Assembly (NCBI RefSeq): GCF_000420845.1
Contig: NZ_ATVS01000015.1
Span: 30,351-94,350, forward strand
Direction of reading: 5' to 3'
DNA: 64,000 bases
DNA from: Butyrivibrio sp. AE3009
GTDB lineage: Bacteria > Bacillota > Clostridia > Lachnospirales > Lachnospiraceae
Shown here: positions 28,450-36,274 of the stretch, piece by piece
Layout: each line of letters starts with the position of its first letter
Position numbering within the stretch: position 1 is the first letter of the stretch
Translations under genes and position numbers: made by a program
Notes under the pieces: generated by a model
The model's database searches: none
What the model saw: the letters and a program-made list of their open reading frames with translations, nothing else
Told to the model about the DNA's origin: nothing

Positions 28450-29319
28450 ATGAACAATTTTATTAACAAGCTTGAGAGAAAATTCGGAAAGTTTGCTATT
28501 CCCAATCTCACCATGTATATCATTGCGCTGTATGCGATTGGTTATATCATGATGATATTCAGACTGAACGGACTTTTTGATTATATCAGCCTGGATCCCT
28601 ATAAGATTCTCCACGGGCAGGTATGGAGACTTATCTCATGGGTTCTGATACCTCCGTCGGATGGATTTAGCATTCTTATGATCATTACCTTAATATTTTA
28701 TTATTTCATTGGTAACAACATGGAGAGAACCATGGGAACCTTCCGCTACAATCTGTTTATTTTCAGCGGAATAATTTTCATGATCATAGGCGCATTTCTT
28801 TCTTATTTGATTTATCTGCTGAGATATCCTGCGGATGTAGTTCAGATAATGGAGATAACTGCAGGATTCTACAATATGATGTATCTACAGGAGATGGTAT
28901 TCCTTGCTTTTGCTATTTGCTATCCTGAGATGCAGGTTCTTTTGATGTTCATTATTCCAATCAAAGTAAAATGGCTGGGCATCGCCTATGGTATTATTCT
29001 CGGAGTTGAATGTATTCAGGGCCTTATGGATCAGAATTACGCTGTATTCTTCGCAATCGGCTCTCAGCTTCTGAATCTGTTCTTGTTTTATTTACAGACA
29101 GGACGTATGTCCAGATTTAAGCCAAAGGACATTAAAAGAAGACACGATTTCAGCAGAAATGTCAGGATGGCTCCCAAAGGTGTCACAAGACATAAATGTG
29201 CGGTATGCGGAAAATCAGAAGAAACCAACCCTGAGCTTGAATTCAGGTTCTGTTCCAAGTGTAACGGCAATTATGAATACTGCCAGGATCATCTTTTTAC
29301 ACATCAGCATGTTAAATAA
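28450..29319 (+). CDS. Rhomboid-like membrane protein without the catalytic motif, with C-terminal zinc ribbon
   Basis: The 289-residue protein has about six membrane helices in residues 15-220 and the rhomboid-type L1 region (HGQVWRLISWVLIP, then GNNMERTMGTFRYNLF). Active rhomboids carry GxSG and a late His; here the region reads TAGFYNMMY with no Ser dyad, so it is predicted to be proteolytically inactive, like derlins or iRhoms. A cytoplasmic basic linker leads to a zinc-ribbon/knuckle at about 247-285: C-x2-C, C-x2-C, then C-x2-H and a final TH. It sits between the kinase-less sensor and a sigma-like gene. Function unknown; a scaffold or chaperone role is conceivable. Confidence 0.75.
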   Translation: MNNFINKLERKFGKFAIPNLTMYIIALYAIGYIMMIFRLNGLFDYISLDPYKILHGQVWRLISWVLIPPSDGFSILMIITLIFYYFIGNNMERTMGTFRYNLFIFSGIIFMIIGAFLSYLIYLLRYPADVVQIMEITAGFYNMMYLQEMVFLAFAICYPEMQVLLMFIIPIKVKWLGIAYGIILGVECIQGLMDQNYAVFFAIGSQLLNLFLFYLQTGRMSRFKPKDIKRRHDFSRNVRMAPKGVTRHKCAVCGKSEETNPELEFRFCSKCNGNYEYCQDHLFTHQHVK

Positions 29320-29342
29320 AAATACGGAGAATATTATAGATA

Positions 29343-30107
29343 ATGGGAAATATTGATAATAAAGAGGTGGAGTTTGCCTCTATACTTAAGACTGTAACAA
29401 GAACAGCAAGAGAGAACAGGAATTTCATCACCAAAGAGCAGGTGGAGACAGCATTTTCAGAGCTTGAGCTTGATGAGAAGCAGATGGAAATGGTGTTTGA
29501 CTACCTGAAACAACACAATATCGGCGTTGATGAAAAGGTAGATTTTACAGATGAGAATCTTACAGAGGAAGAGACTAATTATCTGAATGACTATCTGGAG
29601 AGCCTGGAAGCTCTTCCTAAACTCACAGAGGGAGAGCTTGAGGCAGTATCTATGTCCGCAATAGCAGGAGATAAGGATGCTCAGTCCAAACTGATAGAGA
29701 ATTATCTTCCTCTCGTTGTGGATGTTGCCAGAATGTATTCTGAGCAGGGTGTTTTTCTTGAGGATCTTATCGGAGAAGGTAATTTTGCGTTGACCAAAGG
29801 CGTTACAATGCTCGATGCCGTGGGAGAACCTTCAGAGGTCGAGAGTTTCCTTTATAAAATGATGCTTGATGCGATGGAAGCGATCATTCAGGACAATCTT
29901 GCGGAAGATGCAGGAAGTCAGAAGGTGCTTGAGCTGGTAAATGAAGTAGCCGACAAAGCAAGAGAACTAGCTGAAGACCTCAGAAGAAAAGTAACTGTTC
30001 AGGAACTCATGGAGGAGACCGGCTGGGATGAAGACAAAATTCGTACAGCCATCAAGTTCAGCGCAGATAATATCGAAGATCTTGACAGTGGAGAGAAGAA
30101 AGACTGA
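29343..30107 (+). CDS. Sigma-70-like protein lacking region 4
   Basis: The 254-residue acidic protein resembles a primary sigma factor in pieces. Residues 25-60 (FITKEQVETAFSELELDEKQ) look like region 1.1. Residues 85-190 look like regions 1.2-2 (LTEGELEAVSMSAIAGDKDAQSKLIENYLPLV, then DLIGEGNFALTKGV). Residues 215-250 look like region 3 (VTVQELMEETGWDEDKIRTAIKFS). The aromatic and basic residues of region 2.3-2.4 that melt and read the -10 element are not evident, and region 4, which reads the -35, is missing. It may be an anti-sigma decoy, a core-RNAP-binding regulator or a degenerate sigma. The upstream purine stretch (CGGAGA) is 12 nt from the ATG. Family assignment is moderate, function unknown. 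Confidence 0.7.
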   Translation: MGNIDNKEVEFASILKTVTRTARENRNFITKEQVETAFSELELDEKQMEMVFDYLKQHNIGVDEKVDFTDENLTEEETNYLNDYLESLEALPKLTEGELEAVSMSAIAGDKDAQSKLIENYLPLVVDVARMYSEQGVFLEDLIGEGNFALTKGVTMLDAVGEPSEVESFLYKMMLDAMEAIIQDNLAEDAGSQKVLELVNEVADKARELAEDLRRKVTVQELMEETGWDEDKIRTAIKFSADNIEDLDSGEKKD

Positions 30108-30110
30108 TAT

Positions 30111-30527
30111 ATGAACAATATTGTTAATGAAGATGATTTTAAATATTACATGCAGGATATCGAACGTCATTATTTTGGCTGTAGATACAATTACAACGAA
30201 CTTCTGGGGAACGAGATGGTTCCCTTTAAGTTCAAGACCATAATCTCCAAACATATGAAAGATGACGTGGATCTTAATACAACATTAGAGAGTCATCTGT
30301 ATTATCTGACCGACGATAATTTTGACTACGAGATTTATAAGCAGCTAAAGGGGAGAGTACGAGTATCTGAATACAAGAATCCTCTTGCAAGGGAAAAAGG
30401 GTTTAAAGAGAAAGTATATACAATTCCTGAGCTTGTAAGAATATCTAAGGAATCAAAAGAAGATAGGGGAATGATCATTAGAGAGCTGATAATTTCCAAA
30501 TTGGCACTATTTGCTTTCCCGGTTTAA
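30111..30527 (+). CDS. Uncharacterised protein, last gene of the 26168-30527 cluster
   Basis: I do not recognise this 138-residue protein. It is soluble and mixed alpha/beta in appearance, rich in Tyr, Lys and Glu, with an aromatic N-terminus (DFKYYMQDIERHYFGC) and a basic C-terminal half (RVRVSEYKNPLAREKGFKEK). It has one Cys, no signal peptide and no membrane span. It starts 3 nt after the sigma-like gene stops, with GGAGAGAAG as ribosome binding site, so the two are almost certainly co-translated and may act together. A two-way terminator follows. Confidence 0.7.
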   Translation: MNNIVNEDDFKYYMQDIERHYFGCRYNYNELLGNEMVPFKFKTIISKHMKDDVDLNTTLESHLYYLTDDNFDYEIYKQLKGRVRVSEYKNPLAREKGFKEKVYTIPELVRISKESKEDRGMIIRELIISKLALFAFPV

Positions 30528-30547
30528 GAGAATAAAAAAGGCATAAA

Positions 30548-30580
30548 AAAACTACCTGACTGATATCAGGTAGTTTTCTT
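30548..30580. terminator. Bidirectional terminator between the cluster and rpmB
   Basis: Perfect 12-bp stem (30548-30559 with 30566-30577), 6-nt loop; T-run TTTTCTT on the plus strand and an A-run at 30544-30551 that gives T-run on the minus strand. Confidence 0.9.
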
Positions 30581-30593
30581 AGTTCATTTGAAA

Positions 30594-30779
30594 TTAAGCT
30601 CTCTCAACTTTGTTAGATCTAAGGCAGCTTGTGCAAACGTGCATTCTCTGAGTTGATCCGTTAACCTTAACAGCAACGTGCTGAACGTTTGACTTCCAAA
30701 CTCTGTTAGATCTTCTATGGGAATGGCTTACGTTGTTACCGAAATGAACGCCCTTGCCACAAATATCACATTTAGCCAT
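30594..30779 (-). CDS. rpmB: 50S ribosomal protein L28
   Basis: L28 is a small protein of the large ribosomal subunit. The 61-residue protein is of the zinc-binding form, with C4-x2-C7 (MAKCDICGK) and a second C-x2-C (HVCTSCLRS), and the family run VSHSHRRSNRVWKSN. On the minus strand AAGGAGGTG lies about 8 nt before the ATG. It is transcribed away from yloU/fakA, the same divergent arrangement as in Bacillus. Confidence 0.97.
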   Translation of the reverse strand: MAKCDICGKGVHFGNNVSHSHRRSNRVWKSNVQHVAVKVNGSTQRMHVCTSCLRSNKVERA

Positions 30780-30853
30780 TTTGACACCTCCTTATAAGCC
30801 ATGTAATCTGTTTCTTACAGCAAAATTATTGCGAATTTATCCGCAACATTGAT

Positions 30854-30882
30854 ATCTTAGCAGAAACAAATAAGGATTGCAA
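30854..30882 (-). promoter_or_regulatory. Promoter for rpmB
   Basis: On the minus strand: TTGCAA (30882-30877), 17-nt spacer, TAAGAT (30859-30854) preceded by TGC (extended -10). Leader about 68 nt with a small TTGCG/CGCAA hairpin. Confidence 0.75.
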
Positions 30883-30927
30883 GTAAAATCTGCAAAAATT
30901 ATAGTTTATTTTTTATAAAACTGCTAT

Positions 30928-30933
30928 TATAAT
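30928..30933 (+). promoter_or_regulatory. Likely -10 element for the yloU-fakA operon
   Basis: A perfect TATAAT at 30928-30933 lies 61 nt before the next gene. The -35 17 nt upstream (TTTATT, 30905-30910) is weak. Confidence 0.45.
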
Positions 30934-30988
30934 ACTATATGTATGCGAAAAAGGCAGTAAAATATCGCACATTTTAAGGAGGACACAT

Positions 30989-31351
30989 ATGAAGGCTTCT
31001 CTAATGAACACTCACATGGGAAATATTTCCATTGATAATGAAGTAATTGCCCAGTATGCGGGTGCAGTTGCTATGGAGTGCTTTGGAATCGTAGGTATGG
31101 CCAATGTCAATGTGAAGGACGGACTTGTCAGCCTGCTTAAGCTGGATTCCATGACAAGAGGAATTAATGTAACTTTGGATGAGAATAAGAAGCTGAAGCT
31201 TGACTTCCATGTTATAGTAGCTTATGGTGTTAGCATTTCAGCCGTTTCAACTAATCTTATTGATACGGTTAAATATAAAGTAGAGGAATTTACCGGGCTT
31301 GAAATCGAGAAGATCAACATCTACATCGAAGGCGTCCGCGTTATTGATTGA
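30989..31351 (+). CDS. Asp23/Gls24 family envelope stress response protein (YloU-like)
   Basis: Asp23/Gls24 proteins are small proteins associated with the cell envelope; YloU is consistently encoded next to fakA in Firmicutes. The 120-residue protein has the family N-terminus (GNISIDNEVIAQYAGAVAMECFGIVGM) and the end KVEEFTGLEIEKINIYIEGVRV. AAGGAGGA precedes the ATG by 9 nt. Its link with FakA suggests a role at the membrane or in lipid homeostasis, but none is proven. The fakA reading starts 17 nt after its stop. Confidence 0.9.
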   Translation: MKASLMNTHMGNISIDNEVIAQYAGAVAMECFGIVGMANVNVKDGLVSLLKLDSMTRGINVTLDENKKLKLDFHVIVAYGVSISAVSTNLIDTVKYKVEEFTGLEIEKINIYIEGVRVID

Positions 31352-31368
31352 TTTGGAGGAAGATTGTT

Positions 31369-33147
31369 TTGAGTAATAATAGTATCGACGCTAAGATGCT
31401 GTCGAAGATGTTTTTGACAGGTGCTAAGAATCTCGAGGCTAAGAAAGAGTGGATCAACGAGCTTAACGTATTCCCCGTTCCCGACGGAGATACCGGAACA
31501 AATATGACAATGACTATCATGTCTGCAGCCAAGGAAGTTAGCTCTCTTGGTAACAACGCTGATATGCAGGCTATCTGTAAGGCGATTTCATCCGGCTCAC
31601 TTCGTGGTGCAAGAGGTAACTCCGGAGTTATCTTATCTCAGCTCCTTCGTGGTTTTACCAAGGTTGTTAAGGAACATGATGAGCTTACTGTATCAGTACT
31701 TGCAGAGGCTTTTGAGAAGGCTGTCGAGACTGCTTACAAGGCGGTTATGAAGCCCAAGGAAGGTACAATCCTTACCGTAGCCAAGGGTGCTTCTGAGAAG
31801 GCTCATGAGCTCGCTATGGAAGGCTGCGATGATATCGTACGTTTCTGTGAAGAAGTTATTAAATATGCTGACGAAGTTCTTGCCAAGACTCCGGATATGC
31901 TTCCTGTTCTTAAACAGGCCGGTGTTGTTGATTCAGGCGGACAGGGACTGGTTCAGGTGCTTAAGGGAGCCCTTGATGGATATCTTGGTAAAGAGATAGA
32001 TCTTTCTATTAAGGAAGAATCAGTAACTCCCGTTTCCAAGAAACAGGACAAGGCTGCAGCCGAAGAAGATATCAAGTTTGGATATTGTACAGAGTTCATC
32101 GTTCTTTTATCCAAGCCTCTTAATGTTAAGCAGGAGATTGACTTCAAGGCTTTCCTTGAGTCTATCGGCGACAGCATTGTTATGGTTGCTGATGACGAGA
32201 TTTGTAAGGTACACGTTCATTCCAACGATCCCGGACTTGCTATTCAGAGAGCTCTTATGTATGGCCAGCTCTCCAATATGAAGATTGACAATATGAGAAT
32301 GGAGCATCGCGAGAAGCTGTTCCATGAAAATAATGACGGTTCCTGGGCTGAGATCAAGACAGAGATCAATGGTGCAGCTGAGCTTACACCAACATACCTC
32401 CCCGGAGATGATATTCCTCTTGGTGAGAAGGTCGATATGGGCCAGGAAGAGAAGGCTGAACCCGAGATGCCTCACAAGGAAGTTGGTTTCGTAACTGTAT
32501 GTGCAGGTGGCGGACTTGCTGATATCTTCAGAGGACTTGGCGTAGATTATGTGATCGAGGGTGGTCAGACAATGAATCCTTCAACAGCTGATATTCTTGA
32601 TGCTGTTGACAAAGTTAACGCCGATACAGTAATCGTTCTGCCCAATAACAAGAATATTATTCTTGCCGCTAATCAGGCTGCAATTATGTCTGAGGACAAT
32701 GATGATAACAAGAAGATTGTAGTGGTTCCATCCAAGACTGTTCCTCAGGGAATTACCGCTCTTATCAATTATGTACCGGGCGGCAGTGTGGAAGAGAGCG
32801 TAGCTGCAATGACAGAATCGCTTTCAACAGTTAATACAGGTGAAGTTACTTATGCAGTCAGAGATACTGTCATTGATGATGTTCAGATCAGACAGGGCGA
32901 CTACATGGGAATCGGTGATGCCGGAATCCTTGCTGTAGGCGGTGAGATTGCAGATGTAACCTTTGACATGCTTTCCAAGATGGTGAATGATGAGCTTGAA
33001 CTTATAAGTGTTTATTACGGAGAGGATGTTGATGAGAAGGATGCTGAGAATCTTCGTGCAAGAATCAGCGAGAACTTCCCCGGATGCGATGTTGAGCTTC
33101 AGTATGGCGGACAGCCAATTTATTATTACATCGTTTCCGCAGAGTAA
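31369..33147 (+). CDS. fakA: Fatty acid kinase ATP-binding subunit FakA (DAK2/YloV family)
   Basis: FakA phosphorylates fatty acids held by FakB proteins, feeding acyl-phosphates into phospholipid synthesis. The 592-residue protein has an N-terminal DhaL-like kinase domain (about 8-200) with the Mg-ATP motif NVFPVPDGDTGTNM and SLRGARGNSGVILSQ, followed by the middle and C-terminal domains (FGYCTEFIVLL, about 230 on; then VGFVTVCAGGG). TTG 31369 is the start: GGAGGA (31355-31360) lies 8 nt upstream. A FakB-like gene is encoded three kilobases downstream at 35369, supporting the assignment over a dihydroxyacetone kinase role. Confidence 0.9.
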   Translation: MSNNSIDAKMLSKMFLTGAKNLEAKKEWINELNVFPVPDGDTGTNMTMTIMSAAKEVSSLGNNADMQAICKAISSGSLRGARGNSGVILSQLLRGFTKVVKEHDELTVSVLAEAFEKAVETAYKAVMKPKEGTILTVAKGASEKAHELAMEGCDDIVRFCEEVIKYADEVLAKTPDMLPVLKQAGVVDSGGQGLVQVLKGALDGYLGKEIDLSIKEESVTPVSKKQDKAAAEEDIKFGYCTEFIVLLSKPLNVKQEIDFKAFLESIGDSIVMVADDEICKVHVHSNDPGLAIQRALMYGQLSNMKIDNMRMEHREKLFHENNDGSWAEIKTEINGAAELTPTYLPGDDIPLGEKVDMGQEEKAEPEMPHKEVGFVTVCAGGGLADIFRGLGVDYVIEGGQTMNPSTADILDAVDKVNADTVIVLPNNKNIILAANQAAIMSEDNDDNKKIVVVPSKTVPQGITALINYVPGGSVEESVAAMTESLSTVNTGEVTYAVRDTVIDDVQIRQGDYMGIGDAGILAVGGEIADVTFDMLSKMVNDELELISVYYGEDVDEKDAENLRARISENFPGCDVELQYGGQPIYYYIVSAE

Positions 33148-33224
33148 TTTATATAACAATGATTAGCCGGGATTTATCCCGGCTATTACTTTATCAGAGG
33201 ATTCTTTTGTTAAGGGGAAAAAGA

Positions 33225-35294
33225 GTGGGAAACAAAGAATTACAGGAACTTGTAACTAATCTAAAGGGAATAGGCGACAAGACAGGCAAGCTCTTTGAAA
33301 AATGCGGTGTTAAGACCATTGGTAATCTTCTTGAATACTATCCAAGAGGCTACGATCATTTCAAAGCCCCTGTCAGGGCCTGCGATCTTAGATCCGGAGA
33401 AATCAGTGCTGTAAAGCTTACAATAATAGGCAGAGTAACACTTCGCCGTGTTCGCAATCTATCAATAATCGCATTTGAAGCAGCGGATGCTACAGGCAAG
33501 ATAAGAATCGCATATTTTAACTCTCCGTATCTTATGAGCTCACTGAAATCTGGAACCACGCATATTTTCAGAGGTTTGGTTCAGAAAAAGGGGAGCTTTC
33601 TTGAGATGAATCAGCCCAAGATGTACCAGGATGAAGAATACGCAGCTCTTCTTGGAACCCTTCAGCCAAGATACTCTCTGGTTAAAGGCTTATCAAACAA
33701 CACAGTCAAAAAAGCAATGAGCGCAGCCTTTGTGAACGCAGGCCATTTTGAGGAATTTGTACCTCAGGACATTCTCGACAGACTTAAGCTTATATCGTAT
33801 TCGGAAGCAGTTTATGGTATTCATTTTCCAAGTAATGAAGAGGACCTTGAGAATGCAAGAAGACGTCTTGCATATAATGAATTCCTTATGTTCGTTTTAC
33901 AACTGCGTCTATTAAAAGCTTCACAGGAAGAAATAGAAAGCAGCTATAAAATGATAGAAACCTCCGATACTGTAAGGCTTCTTGAGAAACTGCCTTACAA
34001 TCTTACAGGAGCACAGCAAAGAGCCTGGGAGGATATTAAGACGGATCTTACCGGTAAAAACGTGATGAACAGACTTATTCAGGGTGATGTGGGTTCCGGT
34101 AAGACAGTTCTTGCGCTTTTGGCTCTTCTAATGACTGCTTCCAACGGATACCAGGGAGCTCTTATGGCTCCCACGGAAGTTCTTGCTACTCAGCATTATG
34201 AGAATTTCACCTCTATGATCAAGAAGTATGGGATTACAGCTCTTAAACCTGTACTTCTGACAGGATCATTATCTGCCAAGGACAAAAAAGAAGCGCAGAG
34301 GCAGATACGAGAGGGCGAAGTTAACTGCATCATCGGTACAAATGCGCTTATACAGGCCAAGGTAGAATACAAGAATCTGGCGCTTGTCGTTACAGATGAG
34401 CAGCACCGCTTTGGTGTAAGACAAAGGGAATCTCTTGCAGGAAAGGGTCTGAATACCCATGTTCTTGCAATGAGCGCCACTCCAATTCCCAGAACTTTGG
34501 CGATTATCCTATATGGTGATCTTCATATTTCAATTATTGATGAGCTTCCTATGGGAAGACTTCCTATCAAGAACTGTGTTGTAGGCACTGACTACAGACC
34601 AAAGGCATATAAATTCATTGCTGATCAGGTGGCAACCGGTCATCAGGCTTATGTCATTTGTCCCATGGTAGAGGAAGGTGAACTTGACGGAGTCGAGAAC
34701 GTCACCGATTATTCAGAGACACTTAGGCAAAACCTCCCTGCCTCAGTAAGAGTAGAAATGCTTCACGGCAAGATGAAACCTGATAAAAAAGATCAGATAA
34801 TGGATGCTTTTGCCAGGAAGGATATCGATGTACTTGTATCCACCACAGTTATTGAGGTAGGTATCAATGTTCCAAACGCTACCGTTATGATGATAGAGAA
34901 TTCTGAGAGATTCGGTCTTTCGCAGCTCCATCAGCTTCGCGGCCGAGTAGGCAGAGGAGATGCTCAGTCCTATTGTATTTTTCTTAATACCTCCGAGTCG
35001 GAAGAAGCCAAAGAACGACTTGGTACCATGAACAAGACCAATGATGGCTTCGTAATAGCAGAAGAGGACCTGAAGCAGCGAGGCCCCGGAGATCTGTTCG
35101 GTGTAAGACAAAGCGGAGAATTGAATTTCAGAGTTGGTGATATTTATCATGATAGCGATCTGGTAAAAGAATCAGCAATGGATGCAGATAGGATTCTGAA
35201 CGAAGATCCGGAACTTTCTTCAATACAATATAGTGTGCTCAAAAGCCTTTTAACCACAAAATCTGCAAATTCGGTTGACTTTGCAACCCTTTAA
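33225..35294 (+). CDS. recG: ATP-dependent DNA helicase RecG
   Basis: RecG is a superfamily 2 translocase that remodels stalled forks and branched DNA. The 689-residue protein has the N-terminal wedge/OB domain (about 1-240: LTIIGRVTLRRVRNLSI), Walker A GDVGSGKTVLALLAL, the DEAD-type box TDEQHRFG, motif III MSATPIPRT, and motif VI QLRGRVGRG followed by the TRG-like region. GTG 33225 is chosen because AAGGGG lies 7 nt upstream and the length then matches the family. An upstream in-frame start at 33159 adds 22 unsupported residues. Confidence 0.96.
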   Translation: MGNKELQELVTNLKGIGDKTGKLFEKCGVKTIGNLLEYYPRGYDHFKAPVRACDLRSGEISAVKLTIIGRVTLRRVRNLSIIAFEAADATGKIRIAYFNSPYLMSSLKSGTTHIFRGLVQKKGSFLEMNQPKMYQDEEYAALLGTLQPRYSLVKGLSNNTVKKAMSAAFVNAGHFEEFVPQDILDRLKLISYSEAVYGIHFPSNEEDLENARRRLAYNEFLMFVLQLRLLKASQEEIESSYKMIETSDTVRLLEKLPYNLTGAQQRAWEDIKTDLTGKNVMNRLIQGDVGSGKTVLALLALLMTASNGYQGALMAPTEVLATQHYENFTSMIKKYGITALKPVLLTGSLSAKDKKEAQRQIREGEVNCIIGTNALIQAKVEYKNLALVVTDEQHRFGVRQRESLAGKGLNTHVLAMSATPIPRTLAIILYGDLHISIIDELPMGRLPIKNCVVGTDYRPKAYKFIADQVATGHQAYVICPMVEEGELDGVENVTDYSETLRQNLPASVRVEMLHGKMKPDKKDQIMDAFARKDIDVLVSTTVIEVGINVPNATVMMIENSERFGLSQLHQLRGRVGRGDAQSYCIFLNTSESEEAKERLGTMNKTNDGFVIAEEDLKQRGPGDLFGVRQSGELNFRVGDIYHDSDLVKESAMDADRILNEDPELSSIQYSVLKSLLTTKSANSVDFATL

Positions 35295-35335
35295 AAGTAA
35301 GATAGTTTTAGTTTAAAGTTAAAATATAGGAGTAT

Positions 35336-35365
35336 TATCAGCATTTGCTGATAAGGGAGAATACT
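35336..35365 (+). promoter_or_regulatory. Hairpin over the ribosome binding site of the FakB-like gene
   Basis: TATCAGC (35336-35342) and GCTGATA (35347-35353) form a 7-bp hairpin abutting the AAGGGAG ribosome binding site; AGTATT and AATACT further out can also pair around it. It could modulate translation of the downstream gene. Confidence 0.4.
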
Positions 35366-35368
35366 GAA

Positions 35369-36238
35369 ATGTCTAAGATTGCGGTAATCACAGATAGTAA
35401 CAGCGGAGTAACTCAGGCACAGGCCAAGGAACTTGGTCTTTTTGTGGTTCCTATGCCTTTCATGATCAATGAAGAAGACTATTTTGAAGATATTAACCTT
35501 ACACAGGAGCAGTTCTACGAGAAGCTTGAAGGTGATGCGAATGTATCTACCAGCCAGCCCTCACCGGACTCACTTATGACTCTGTGGGACAAGGTACTTC
35601 AGGACTACGATCAGATTATATATATTCCCATGAGCAGCGGACTGTCAGGTTCCTGCCAGAGCGCTCATATGATCGCAGAAGAGGAATATGAAGGCAAGGT
35701 ATTCGTTGTAGACAATCAGAGAATATCCGTTACCCAGAGGCAATCAGCTCTGGATGCCAAGGCAATGGTTGATGCCGGCCTTTCTGCTGAAGAAGTTGTA
35801 GACAAGCTTATGAAGTGTAAGTTTGAATCAAGTATCTATATTATGTTGGATACACTCTATTACCTTAAAAAAGGCGGTCGTATCACACCTGCAGCTGCTG
35901 CACTGGGAACTCTTTTGAGACTTAAACCGGTTCTTCAGATCCAGGGAGAGAAACTTGATGCTTTTGCCAAGGCAAGAACATCTTCCCAGGGCAAGACCAT
36001 TATGATAAATGCAATCAAAGCCGACATTGAGAACAGATTCGGAGGCTTTGAGGCTAAAGATTTCAACATTGCAATAGCATATTCCAAAGACCTTGCGGCT
36101 GCAGAGGAATGGAAGAAAGAGGCAGAAGCTGCTTTTCCCGGCGTTGATATCCATATGGATCCGCTTTCATTATCTGTATCCTGTCATATAGGTCCAGGAG
36201 CACTGGCGCTTGCTATTTCACGCAAGGTCCATTTTTGA
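35369..36238 (+). CDS. DegV family fatty-acid-binding protein (FakB-like)
   Basis: DegV/FakB proteins bind a single fatty acid in a deep pocket and present its carboxylate to FakA. The 289-residue protein has the family motifs ITDSNSGVTQ (10-19 region), TSQPSPDSL, PMSSGLSGSCQSA, VDNQRISVTQ and, near the C-terminus, SCHIGPGALAL, which includes the His-x-Gly-Pro-Gly carboxylate-binding loop. ATG 35369 follows AAGGGAGA; an in-frame ATG at 35345 lies in a hairpin. The nearby fakA supports a FakB role. Confidence 0.88.
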   Translation: MSKIAVITDSNSGVTQAQAKELGLFVVPMPFMINEEDYFEDINLTQEQFYEKLEGDANVSTSQPSPDSLMTLWDKVLQDYDQIIYIPMSSGLSGSCQSAHMIAEEEYEGKVFVVDNQRISVTQRQSALDAKAMVDAGLSAEEVVDKLMKCKFESSIYIMLDTLYYLKKGGRITPAAAALGTLLRLKPVLQIQGEKLDAFAKARTSSQGKTIMINAIKADIENRFGGFEAKDFNIAIAYSKDLAAAEEWKKEAEAAFPGVDIHMDPLSLSVSCHIGPGALALAISRKVHF

Positions 36239-36274
36239 TCGATCAGTATTATTTAGTTTTTTGGGGGTTAACCA

